From positions 168,500-232,499 of the forward strand of contig QCWI01000004.1 in the NCBI GenBank assembly GCA_003149635.1: DNA of 64,000 nt. Direction: 5' to 3'. The notes under the pieces were generated by a model. The model was not told the DNA's origin, did not search any database, and worked only from the letters and a program-made list of their open reading frames with translations. The stretch's first letter is position 1. Every line of letters starts with the position of its first letter. Source of the stretch: Fluviicola sp. XM-24bin1 (GTDB taxonomy: Bacteria > Bacteroidota > Bacteroidia > Flavobacteriales_D > Crocinitomicaceae). The position numbers and the translations under genes are program-made. Positions 54,644-62,827 of this stretch are shown here, piece by piece.

Positions 54644-55569
54644 TAGAGCTTTTCGATTATTTCTGGCAGCTTACGCACTGCGGCAATTTCTCTGAATTTC
54701 GTTCGGGCTTCGTCACACGGACTTCCCAAATAAGACTTTCCTCCTTCTAGGCTTCGACCTACGCCGGCCTGCCCGAGGACAACGGCTCCTTCACCGATGA
54801 CAATATCGCTTACCACTCCGACTTGTCCCCAAAGCGTCACGCGATCTTCGATGGTCACACAGCCTGCAATCCCAACGTTGGCAGCCATGAGGCAATGCTT
54901 TCCAACAACGGTATCATGTCCGATGTGTACTTGATTGTCAATCTTTGTTCCTTCACCGACAATTGTGGTCGCAGAAACACCTGCATCAATCGTGCAAAGC
55001 GCTCCGATTTCTACGTTTTTCTCCAAGCGAACGTCACCGCATGAATGCATACGATCAAATCCGGTTTCTTTCTTTTTGTAATAGAACGCGTAGTGTCCAA
55101 TGACAGAGTTGGAACCAACAATAACGCTGTCTTCCAAAACGCTTCTGTCGCCAATCACGGCTCCGGGATACAAAATCACATTCTTCCCGATGGTCACATC
55201 ATGTCCGATAGTCACATTCGGGTAAATTGTTGCTGTGGGATCGATGGTACAATTTTCTCCGACATTGCTTGTCCATGGAATGGTTGGCGCAAAATGGCGA
55301 GTCAGTTTGTTGTAATCATCGAAAGGTTGTTCCGAAATGATGAGTGCTTTCCCGTCCGGGCATTCCACCTCTTGATCAATTAGAATTGTTGTGGCAGCGC
55401 TTTTCAGTGCTTTCTGATAGTACTTGGGATGATCCACGAACATCAAATCACCCGGTTCCACACGATGAATTTCATTCAATCCAGTTACGAGGTGATTTGC
55501 ATCTCCAACAAATGTTGCATCAATCAACGCCGCTATTTCGGCAACGGTATGTTCTTTTTTAAGCTTCAT
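54643..55569 (-). CDS. lpxD: UDP-3-O-acylglucosamine N-acyltransferase (LpxD)
   Basis: 308 aa. N-terminal uridine-binding domain ('HTVAEIAALIDATFVGDANH', 'EPGDLMFVDHPKYYQKAL') then a left-handed beta-helix of hexapeptide repeats ('IDPTATIYPNVTIGHDVTIG', 'NVILYPGAVIGDRSVLED'). 'NQVHIGHDTVVG' carries the His that matches the LpxD catalytic position. It transfers a 3-hydroxyacyl chain from ACP to UDP-3-O-acylglucosamine in lipid A synthesis. It is not next to lpxC/fabZ, so a second LpxD elsewhere is likely and this copy may have different chain specificity. Confidence 0.9.
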   Translation of the reverse strand: MKLKKEHTVAEIAALIDATFVGDANHLVTGLNEIHRVEPGDLMFVDHPKYYQKALKSAATTILIDQEVECPDGKALIISEQPFDDYNKLTRHFAPTIPWTSNVGENCTIDPTATIYPNVTIGHDVTIGKNVILYPGAVIGDRSVLEDSVIVGSNSVIGHYAFYYKKKETGFDRMHSCGDVRLEKNVEIGALCTIDAGVSATTIVGEGTKIDNQVHIGHDTVVGKHCLMAANVGIAGCVTIEDRVTLWGQVGVVSDIVIGEGAVVLGQAGVGRSLEGGKSYLGSPCDEARTKFREIAAVRKLPEIIEKL

Positions 55570-55714
55570 ACTGAGGTGTTATCATTCGAAGATACAACCA
55601 TTCATCGCTGTGTTTTAGAGGGATTCAAAATGTTATGAGCCTGAAATTGTTGATAGCGTTGAACCCATTTGGAATCAAGTTGTACCAATAGAAAACAACA
55701 ACAGCACATTTTAC

Positions 55715-56185
55715 ATGAAAACACTTCTTGCTACACTGATCTTACTATCCGTTTTTCCAGTAATGGCGCAGACTTCCGTCATTGGTTTAAAAAGTCATCA
55801 TGGCAACATGAACGACCTTGCTGCGTCCACGGATCACTTTGGCGAAATAATGCCTGTTCTCATCTATGACACCATTGTTAAAATCAATGAAAACTGTGTC
55901 ATTCAAATTGGAGAAGACAATGGATTTGGGATGGCCTTTCGCGATACTGTTTGCGGTCATTGGTACTACAACAGCGTGAATTACGATGTTGAAAAAGTCC
56001 AGGAATATCATGGAAATCAAGTAAAACTTATTGGATTCAATGAAGACGGTTCCAGCATTCAGATCAAAAACAACCAATTCTTTCGAAAGCGATCTCAAAA
56101 ACAGTCCATGGAATGGATGCTTGCGCTCGTTCTTCTATCAGGATTGGGCATCTATATTCGCAAAACCCAAACTACGTACTTCTAA
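55715..56185 (+). CDS. Unknown secreted/membrane protein, tandem paralogue 1 (SHHGN family)
   Basis: 156 aa. Signal peptide MKTLLATLILLSVFPVMAQ, then 'TSVIGLKSHHGNMNDLAAST'. The middle has 'VLIYDTIVKINENCVIQIGE' and 'VKLIGFNEDGSSIQIKNNQF'. A basic 'FRKRSQKQS' precedes a C-terminal hydrophobic helix ('MLALVLLSGLGIYIRK'). The layout signal / HHGN motif / beta-rich body / basic stretch / TM tail is the same as in the next gene. No family is recognised. Confidence 0.8.
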   Translation: MKTLLATLILLSVFPVMAQTSVIGLKSHHGNMNDLAASTDHFGEIMPVLIYDTIVKINENCVIQIGEDNGFGMAFRDTVCGHWYYNSVNYDVEKVQEYHGNQVKLIGFNEDGSSIQIKNNQFFRKRSQKQSMEWMLALVLLSGLGIYIRKTQTTYF

Positions 56186-56195
56186 AAACTAAGAC

Positions 56196-56693
56196 ATGAA
56201 ACTCATTTTATTGCTTCTACTTTCCGCGTCTGCCGGATTTTACTCGATTGCCCAAACCTCTGTTATTTATCAGAAAAGTCATCATGGTAATATGGCTTCG
56301 CTATCTTCATCGAAAGATCGATACGGAAATCCTCCAGTTGATTATAACCTACCTGAAATCCCAGTTATGACATATGACACTATTGAATTAATCAATGAAG
56401 GATGCATTATTCAAAAAGGATACTACACAATTTCTGGAGAGCGCGTAAACGACACGATTTGCGACGAACAAATTCGCTTGTATCCCGATCAATTCGAAAA
56501 AGACATCAAGGAATATTACGGTGAAAATATCGTCTTGATCGGATTTGATGATGAATCAAACATTCAAATAAAAAACAATCCGTACTTCAATAAGAGAAAG
56601 AAAAGCGGCGGGCCATTTTGGCTGCTCTTACCGATGTTACTCATAGATTTAGGAGAATACATATTTCAACCGAAGCTCCATTGGAAAAACTAA
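56196..56693 (+). CDS. Unknown secreted/membrane protein, tandem paralogue 2 (SHHGN family)
   Basis: 165 aa, 10 bp after its paralogue. Signal MKLILLLLLSASAGFYSIAQ, then 'TSVIYQKSHHGNMASLSSSK'. Shared blocks with paralogue 1 are 'MTYDTIELINEGCIIQKG', 'YYGENIVLIGFDDESNIQIK' and 'NNPYFNKRKKSGG', followed by a hydrophobic tail. Cys residues in 'EGCIIQ' and 'DTICDE' match 'ENCVIQ' and 'DTVCGH' in paralogue 1 and could form a disulphide. Its end overlaps the DoxX-like gene by 13 bp. Confidence 0.8.
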   Translation: MKLILLLLLSASAGFYSIAQTSVIYQKSHHGNMASLSSSKDRYGNPPVDYNLPEIPVMTYDTIELINEGCIIQKGYYTISGERVNDTICDEQIRLYPDQFEKDIKEYYGENIVLIGFDDESNIQIKNNPYFNKRKKSGGPFWLLLPMLLIDLGEYIFQPKLHWKN

Positions 56694-57844
56694 AACCGAT
56701 ACCACTAATTGCAGGCACATGGTTGTGCCTGTTTTTTCTTTTTCTCCCCTTTCCCATGGATGTGGTTCCGGAAATCGGGACATATATCACACACCTTTTC
56801 CTGCCTATTACAGAAAGTCTCAGCGCAACCGATCCTGACACCCTTTCCAGTACGCACAGTTTTTCCGACAGCGTTCATTTGTATCTGCAAACAGCGCTTC
56901 TGGGCATTGTAGCATTGCTTGTCGTTTGGATTCTAACTAGAATCAATAAAGCACATAAATTGCTTCCTTGGTTACGCGCTGGAATCACTTTTACCATCGC
57001 TTTTTTCCTTTTGAAATACGGTCTTGAAAAATGGACGCGTTTGCAATTCCCTACGCCTCCACCTAACATTTTGCACGCAGAAACTGGAAGCTTAGACAAA
57101 GACATTCTATTCTGGAGTTTGATGGGAACCAGTAAAGTTTACGCTGGATTCATGGGATTCATTGAAATTCTTGCTGGAGCGTTACTCTTTTTCAGAAGAA
57201 CGCGCTTTATCGGCGGATACTTGGCCTTAGGTGTATTCGCAAATGTCTTCGCCTTGAATATCGGCTTTGACATTACGGTGAAGTTGCTTTCATTGGGACT
57301 TTTGGCAGGCTCGGTGTTTATCATCGCCCCATCCTTTCGACCTGTTTTTCAGCTTTTGGCATCAAAAGAGATAACTCCCATTGATCCTGAAATCATTGAG
57401 ATAAAACCTGTACTCTACAGAGCACTGAAAGGGTTTGCTGTTACTTTAATTATTTTGGAGTGCGGAATGCCAATCATTACTAGAACGACCGTTGAAAACA
57501 ATCCAAACACCATCAATCACCAAACTTTTGCTGTAGTTGAAACGGCGAAATGCCCGGAAGGAATTCCACAACGTGAGTACAAGCACCTACATTTTCATCC
57601 GCATGGATTTTTGATCACAGAAACCTTCGACGGTCAATTTGAAAGCTACCCCATTCGTTTACCACAAGGAGCCAATCAGTTCAAACTCGCAAAAACGAAT
57701 CTTCAAGTCGTTAAAAAGGGTGAGGATTGGTTGTTTATTAATGGAAACCAATTTTTGTGGCGCTGTAGACGCGTTCCTAATGAAAAATTACCGCTACTTC
57801 AAGACGACTTTCACTGGACAGTGGAAAGCATGATTCCAGAATAG
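56681..57844 (+). CDS. DoxX-like integral membrane protein
   Basis: 387 aa from TTG 56681, the only start that gives a coherent N-terminus (M-E-K-L-K-P-I-P-L-I-A-G). About eight hydrophobic helices occur in the first 250 residues. 'AFFLLKYGLEKWTRLQFPTP' and 'FWSLMGTSKVYAGFMGFIEI', 'ALLFFRRTRFIGGYLALGVF' recall DoxX-family proteins. The C-terminal ~130 residues form a soluble domain ('YKHLHFHPHGFLITETFDGQ', 'FINGNQFLWRCRRVPNE'). Function is unknown; coupled to the SHHGN pair. Confidence 0.65.
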   Translation: MEKLKPIPLIAGTWLCLFFLFLPFPMDVVPEIGTYITHLFLPITESLSATDPDTLSSTHSFSDSVHLYLQTALLGIVALLVVWILTRINKAHKLLPWLRAGITFTIAFFLLKYGLEKWTRLQFPTPPPNILHAETGSLDKDILFWSLMGTSKVYAGFMGFIEILAGALLFFRRTRFIGGYLALGVFANVFALNIGFDITVKLLSLGLLAGSVFIIAPSFRPVFQLLASKEITPIDPEIIEIKPVLYRALKGFAVTLIILECGMPIITRTTVENNPNTINHQTFAVVETAKCPEGIPQREYKHLHFHPHGFLITETFDGQFESYPIRLPQGANQFKLAKTNLQVVKKGEDWLFINGNQFLWRCRRVPNEKLPLLQDDFHWTVESMIPE

Positions 57845-57855
57845 CCCTAATATTT

Positions 57856-57863
57856 TAACTTTG
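57856..57863 (+). promoter_or_regulatory. -7 box before the asparagine-synthase-like gene
   Basis: TAACTTTG is a perfect TAnnTTTG match, 18 nt before ATG 57882. It overlaps an in-frame TTG (57861), which argues for the ATG as start. Confidence 0.55.
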
Positions 57864-57881
57864 TTGAAGACGTGCACGCTT

Positions 57882-59561
57882 ATGCCTGGATTCAACCTAC
57901 GATCATCTGGATTAACACATCCCAATCAAGTTCCGTATCATAACGACGGCTTGGGTCGCACGGAGTGGTCGGCGAACGATTACTTTGAATTCACCGGTCA
58001 ATATCCCGAGAACTATCCTCATGAATTTATTGAGAAACATGGATCGTATTTCGAAGGAATGGTGTACAACCTTGATCCTAAGGAACATTTTAAAGAATTG
58101 ACCGACCTTTTGGATGCCTATCATTTTGATGAAGTCATCGAAAAAATCCGTTACTGGGATGGTGAATTCGTTTTTATGCACCGCGATCGCAACTCGAAAT
58201 CGATGTACATCGTCAATGATTCCTGGGGACGGCTTCCAGTGTATTACTGGCAACATGGCGATCAGTTTATTGCCAGCCGTAACATCTCGTGCATTACACA
58301 TTTCGCGCAACCGGAATACCATCCGCTCCACCTGGGAATGAACTTATTGCTCGGAACGGATTTAGGCACCAACACGATTTGGAAAAATGTACAGCGCATG
58401 CCGCCGAGAAGTATTTTGCACATTCATGGAGATGGACATATTTCCCTGTACGAGTATTTCTATTTAGAAACCGTAGGCGGGAACAAATCCATGAAAGAAG
58501 TAGCTCCATTTATTCAAGAGCAATTCGACGCATCCTTGAATAATCGATTGGAGAAATTAAAGAATCCATCTGTGTCCTTGAGCGGAGGTTTGGACTCGCG
58601 ATTGATTGCTGCAGGAGTCAAAAAACTGGAGAAGGACATTCCATTCATCACGTATAGTCGTAAGGATGGCACTGACTATCTAGACGACGCTTCATCGGAA
58701 GACATCGTAAATCGACTCGAACTTGAGAACCATGAAGTTTTCGAGATTCATCCGCCGACTTTGGAAGATTCCGAAGAATTATTGCAGTTCAAACAAGGAA
58801 TCAATTACTTATCGATGAGCTATGTGCTACCGTATTACCGCATGCACGCAGAGAAAGAGCTTACAACGATTACAGGAGACGGTGGAGGAAAGTTTTTTGT
58901 GGATTTATCCGCATTGAAATCGATTCGATCTATGAAAGGACTAATGCGATACATCATGCGCTACAACGCTTTTTGTTCTTTGGAAATGGCCGCGAAGCTG
59001 GTTGGAATCTCTACGATCGAATTGGAAGAAAACATCATTGGACATTTGGACGCCTATCCTTTTGCTTACTATGATGACAAATACGTCTACTTCTTAATTC
59101 GTGAAGCAGGAATCAACTGGGCATTTGAAGGAGAAGATCGCAACAGACAATACGTTTGGAGCACCACTCCGTTTTACAATCCACGCTTGATCGAAACCTG
59201 TTTGAGCATGCCGCAATCTGACAAGGAATACGGAAGCTTGTACCATCATTTGTACCAGCAATACCCAGGCAATTTACACGAGGTAATGAATCCGAACTGG
59301 AAGGAAGAAGTTGCCAATCAGAAACAAGTAAAGCGGATCCACGATAGACAAAAAATCAAAGCATACCTTCCTGAACGCATTCTAGAAGCGCGCAAGAATA
59401 TTAAAATGGAAGGCTTCGTATTTCATCACGAATTGCAACAATTGATCGTTACGCACAAAGGATTGCTCAACCTGAAAGCGCTCAAACCGAAGCAAAGCAT
59501 GAACTTTTATTGGCAATTATTTACGTTGCTGAAACTGATGGAAGGAGCCAAAGACGATTAG
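57882..59561 (+). CDS. Asparagine-synthase-related protein lacking the glutaminase cysteine
   Basis: 559 aa from ATG 57882 (MPGFNLRSSG). The N-terminal ~210 residues resemble an Ntn/GATase II domain ('YFEGMVYNLDPKEHFKELTD', 'RYWDGEFVFMHRDRNSKSMY') but there is no Cys at position 2, so glutaminase activity is not expected. The synthetase domain keeps the PP-loop 'SLSGGLDSRLIAAGV' at about residue 230 and 'TTITGDGGGKFFVDL'. Such proteins adenylate a carboxylate and may use another amine, as beta-lactam synthetase or lasso-peptide cyclases do. No precursor peptide or partner was seen. Convergent overlap of 4 bp with the next gene. Confidence 0.85.
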   Translation: MPGFNLRSSGLTHPNQVPYHNDGLGRTEWSANDYFEFTGQYPENYPHEFIEKHGSYFEGMVYNLDPKEHFKELTDLLDAYHFDEVIEKIRYWDGEFVFMHRDRNSKSMYIVNDSWGRLPVYYWQHGDQFIASRNISCITHFAQPEYHPLHLGMNLLLGTDLGTNTIWKNVQRMPPRSILHIHGDGHISLYEYFYLETVGGNKSMKEVAPFIQEQFDASLNNRLEKLKNPSVSLSGGLDSRLIAAGVKKLEKDIPFITYSRKDGTDYLDDASSEDIVNRLELENHEVFEIHPPTLEDSEELLQFKQGINYLSMSYVLPYYRMHAEKELTTITGDGGGKFFVDLSALKSIRSMKGLMRYIMRYNAFCSLEMAAKLVGISTIELEENIIGHLDAYPFAYYDDKYVYFLIREAGINWAFEGEDRNRQYVWSTTPFYNPRLIETCLSMPQSDKEYGSLYHHLYQQYPGNLHEVMNPNWKEEVANQKQVKRIHDRQKIKAYLPERILEARKNIKMEGFVFHHELQQLIVTHKGLLNLKALKPKQSMNFYWQLFTLLKLMEGAKDD

Positions 59562-59869
59562 ACCATCATCCACAAAAAAATTGCAACAGCCACTCCACCG
59601 AGGGAAAACAAAATGATTTTCTGAGAAAGTAAGATAATTCTCAAACGTGATTGCACGGACTTTTTCTCTTTCTCGTTATCGATGGTTTCTACGAATCCCT
59701 TGCTTTTCCGGAATACTTTTCTCCAGATATTCCCCCCCATGAGATCGCCTTCCTGACTGTATTTATTGAGAAAGAAAATGAGAGACACCATCAATAGCAA
59801 CCACGTCAACATGCTCAACACCAAAACGAGCGAAGACATCATCGTGACCGTGATCGCTGCTTGTTCCAT
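59558..59869 (-). CDS. Small two-helix membrane protein
   Basis: 103 aa. Two hydrophobic helices (about residues 12-34 and 82-102) flank a charged loop 'RKVFRKSKGFVETIDNEKEK'. No family recognised. It lies 1 bp downstream of the E1 dehydrogenase gene and is probably co-transcribed. Confidence 0.7.
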   Translation of the reverse strand: MEQAAITVTMMSSLVLVLSMLTWLLLMVSLIFFLNKYSQEGDLMGGNIWRKVFRKSKGFVETIDNEKEKKSVQSRLRIILLSQKIILFSLGGVAVAIFLWMMV

Positions 59870-59870
59870 C

Positions 59871-61964
59871 TTAATAGTTCAGAAGATCGTTCAAGGCAGA
59901 TCTAACCTTTTCTCCATTGGTTAGCAAAGTTGCTTCCAGAATCGAATTCAAAGGAATCGCCGGCGTATCCACAGAACCAACAATTGAAACGGGTGCATCC
60001 AATGCTTCAAAGTTATCGCGCTGAATTCTTCCTGCCAATCCTAGTGTAAAAGATGCCTCTTCGGACTCCTCTGTCACCAACATCACCTTACTGTGTTTCT
60101 TCGCCGCCTCATTGATCGCATCGTGATCCAACGGATTCAACGTACGCAAGTCGATAATTTCTACCTGACCTTCGAAATCCTTTGCTGCTTCCAATGTCCA
60201 ATATACACCACGACCGTATGTAATTACGGCGCAACTTTCTCCTGCTTCAATTTTATCAGCATCGGCCTCAATTACCGTTCTTGCCTTTCCGAATGGTACC
60301 ACGTAATCTTCATCTGGCTCGATAGACATCGCGCCTTCCGTTCCCGGAATTTTCGACCAGTACAAACCTTTGTGCTCCAACAGAACCACTGGGTTCGGAT
60401 CGTAATACGCCGCTTTGATCAATCCTTTCAAATCTGCTCCGGTAGATGGATACGCGACCTTAATTCCGCGAATGTTTGTCAACACGGATTCCACACTTGA
60501 CGAGTGGTATGGCCCCCCGGAACCATAAGCTCCAATTGGCACACGAATAACACAACTCACAGGCCATTTTCCGTTCGATAAGTAGTACGAGCGACTTACT
60601 TCCGTAAACAATTGATTGAGTCCCGGCCAAATGTAATCTGCGAACTGCACCTCAACGAAAGGTTTCAATCCAACCGCGGACATCCCCACTGTTGACCCGA
60701 TGATAAATGCCTCTTGAATTGGCGTATTGAAAACGCGATCGTCTCCGAACTGTTGCGCCAAAGTTGCCGCTTCACGAAACACACCTCCCAATCGACCTCC
60801 AACGTCTTGTCCATACAACAAGGCTTCGGGATGTTTTGCCATCAATTCGCGCACGGCAAACAAGGCAGAATCCACCATAACGGTTTTCTTCTTTCCTTTC
60901 GGTTCGCGTTTCCCCTTCTCTTCTGTGATTGGAGTTGGCGCAAAAATATAGTCAGTGATCGATGCTGGTTCTGGCTCATCGGCGTTGATGGCGCGAGCGT
61001 ACTCTGCATCAATATGTTTGCGTGTATCTGCTTCAATGTTGATGATATCCGCTTCGTCAATACCTGCTTCACGAAGCAAGGTTTTCAACTTCGGATACGG
61101 ATCATCTTTCGCCGCTTCTTCTAAATCGTCGCGGTACCATTCCTTACGAACACCCGAAGTGTGATGTCCTAACAATGGAACTTTCGCATGAACAATGAAT
61201 GGACGGCGTTCTTCACGCACGGTAGCAATCACCTCCTCCATCGTTTGGAAAGAAGTATCGAAATCGCTTCCATCAATCGTACGTACTTCGATTCCATTAA
61301 ATCCTTCCGCGTAGTGCGTAATATCTTGAGCTCGGGTTTCTTCCGCGTTTGCCGAAATATCCCAGCCGTTATCCTGCACCAAATAAATGATCGGGAATTG
61401 CTTCAATGCTGCCATCTGAAACGCTTCAGACACCTCACCTTCCGTACAAGAAGCATCACCCAAAGAACAAACCACTACAGGGTTTTCTCCTCCGAAATCT
61501 TCGGCCAATCCCTGAATTTCTTTGTACTGAATCCCCATAGCTACTCCGGTAGTTGGAATTGCCTGCATTCCAGTTGCAGAGGATTGATGCGGGATTTTAG
61601 GCTTATCGTCGTCGTTCAAAGAAGGATGCGAATAATACGTTCGCCCCCCAGAGAATGGATCGTCTTTTTTCGCGAATACCTGAAGCATCAAATCATAAGG
61701 AGTCATTCCGATCCCCAACAAAATACTATCGTCACGGTAATACGGCGCCACCCAATCCTGTGGTTTCAATTGCATTCCACACGCCAATTGGATCGCCTCA
61801 TGCCCACGAGATGTTGCATGTACATATTTCGACGTTACTTCTTTGTTTTCTTCGTACTTATCTGCCAGCGTTTTTGCCGTACACATCAGTTTGAAGGCTT
61901 CCAGAAGTGTTTCTTTCGATGTTTTAATGGTTGATTTCTTCTTTTTAGCAGTCGCTTCGCCCAT
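59871..61964 (-). CDS. Fused alpha/beta E1 component of a 2-oxoacid dehydrogenase complex
   Basis: 697 aa. Residues 1-340 correspond to E1-alpha with 'SRGHEAIQLACGMQL', 'WVAPYYRDDSILLGIGM', and a ThDP motif 'CSLGDASCTEGEVSEAF' ... 'LVQDNGWDISAN'. The motif reads GDA and DN where the classical form has GDG and NN. Residues 350-697 are E1-beta: 'LYGQDVGGRLGGVFREA', 'VFNTPIQEAFIIGSTVGMSA' and 'EVQFADYIWPGLNQLF'. It probably decarboxylates branched-chain 2-oxoacids or pyruvate-like substrates for an E2 encoded elsewhere. A near-consensus TATATTCG box lies upstream. Confidence 0.92.
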   Translation of the reverse strand: MGEATAKKKKSTIKTSKETLLEAFKLMCTAKTLADKYEENKEVTSKYVHATSRGHEAIQLACGMQLKPQDWVAPYYRDDSILLGIGMTPYDLMLQVFAKKDDPFSGGRTYYSHPSLNDDDKPKIPHQSSATGMQAIPTTGVAMGIQYKEIQGLAEDFGGENPVVVCSLGDASCTEGEVSEAFQMAALKQFPIIYLVQDNGWDISANAEETRAQDITHYAEGFNGIEVRTIDGSDFDTSFQTMEEVIATVREERRPFIVHAKVPLLGHHTSGVRKEWYRDDLEEAAKDDPYPKLKTLLREAGIDEADIINIEADTRKHIDAEYARAINADEPEPASITDYIFAPTPITEEKGKREPKGKKKTVMVDSALFAVRELMAKHPEALLYGQDVGGRLGGVFREAATLAQQFGDDRVFNTPIQEAFIIGSTVGMSAVGLKPFVEVQFADYIWPGLNQLFTEVSRSYYLSNGKWPVSCVIRVPIGAYGSGGPYHSSSVESVLTNIRGIKVAYPSTGADLKGLIKAAYYDPNPVVLLEHKGLYWSKIPGTEGAMSIEPDEDYVVPFGKARTVIEADADKIEAGESCAVITYGRGVYWTLEAAKDFEGQVEIIDLRTLNPLDHDAINEAAKKHSKVMLVTEESEEASFTLGLAGRIQRDNFEALDAPVSIVGSVDTPAIPLNSILEATLLTNGEKVRSALNDLLNY

Positions 61965-62195
61965 TTAATCTGGTTTTTTCGGACTACGAATATACGCAAT
62001 CGATGGGAAATACTGGGAGAATCGAAGGTAGAATAAAAACGAAATCCGTTTAAAATTCAACGCTATCGACGGATTCAGCGCACAACTACAATTCATACCT
62101 CTATTCAAAATGAATTTGATGTTAACTAGAAATAACATTCGATTAACTCGCTCTTAATTCTCAAATTACTTTGCTCTCGTAATCTTGTATGTAAG

Positions 62196-62396
62196 ATGGA
62201 AACTACGCAAATCATACTTCCAGAGACACGATTAAACGACCCCAAGGTTTACATCGATTTGGGCAACGAAGCCGGAAAGACAGGAAACATGGAAGCTTCT
62301 GTGAAATGGTACATGAAAGGTTTGACGCTCGCCAAAGAAATCCGAGACACTCAAAGCATCAACAAACTCTCTGCGCTGATTGCTCTTTCTTTATAA
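62196..62396 (+). CDS. Small protein with one TPR-like repeat
   Basis: 66 aa. 'PKVYIDLGNEAGKTGNMEAS' and 'VKWYMKGLTLAKEIRD' form a helix pair like a tetratricopeptide unit. No other features. It starts 231 bp from the divergent E1 gene, with a TAATCTTG -7-like box (7/8) just upstream, and its stop is 3 bp from the stop of the convergent gene. Confidence 0.65.
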   Translation: METTQIILPETRLNDPKVYIDLGNEAGKTGNMEASVKWYMKGLTLAKEIRDTQSINKLSALIALSL

Positions 62397-62399
62397 GAA

Positions 62400-62732
62400 T
62401 CATTCATTGATCCCATCCGTGATCAACTGATATTTAAAATGGAACGTTCCTGATTTATCCTGCTCCCAACCATCCTCAATGGCTGCAAGAATCATTTTTC
62501 GAATCACACCAGGGGTAACTGCCGTTTGGTTTGATTTCACCCAATTATCCGGTCGGTAAATTCCCTTGTTAACAATAAGAACGCTTCTAGCGTCTTCATC
62601 CATCGATTCAATCGCTACGGTCATTGTCGACCAAGCCAAACCTTGATCATAAGTTGGTTTCTTACGAATCAACCAGCGGTAATTGCCCGTTTCAATTTCA
62701 ATGGTGCGTGAACCTTTTTTCGGCAAGCTCAT
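62400..62732 (-). CDS. Conserved hypothetical protein, unknown function
   Basis: 110 aa. 'KKGSRTIEIETGNYRWLIRK' at the N-terminus, 'PTYDQGLAWSTMTVAIES' in the middle and 'AVTPGVIRKMILAAIEDGW' near the C-end. I recall similar stand-alone proteins in many bacteria, but no function. No signal peptide or membrane segment. Confidence 0.75.
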   Translation of the reverse strand: MSLPKKGSRTIEIETGNYRWLIRKKPTYDQGLAWSTMTVAIESMDEDARSVLIVNKGIYRPDNWVKSNQTAVTPGVIRKMILAAIEDGWEQDKSGTFHFKYQLITDGINE

Positions 62733-62740
62733 AATTGACA

Positions 62741-62823
62741 GAAATTATTGGGTCGAACAAGTTCGACCCTTGTGCACTTATCTGGTGCAATTTTCCTTGT
62801 GCTCTTGGCGCCTTTGTGGTCGC
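62741..62823 (-). repeat. Dispersed intergenic repeat, copy B (~83 nt)
   Basis: On the minus strand this begins GCGACCACAAAGGC immediately after the DPP-IV-type peptidase stop, contains AAGTGCACAAG and the palindrome TCGAACTTGTTCGA, and ends near CAATAATTTC. It matches copy A at 41373-41456 throughout, with highest identity at the ends and around the palindrome. Confidence 0.75.
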
Positions 62824-62827
62824 CCCT

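Noticed and set aside
57882-59561. Lasso-peptide biosynthesis cluster
   Set aside because: The protein resembles the AsnB superfamily that includes lasso cyclases, but no leader peptidase, RRE protein or precursor peptide was seen.
61188-61934. 248-aa open frame on the plus strand
   Set aside because: It lies antisense to the highly conserved E1 dehydrogenase and has a composition (His/Arg/Phe-rich) typical of a shadow frame.
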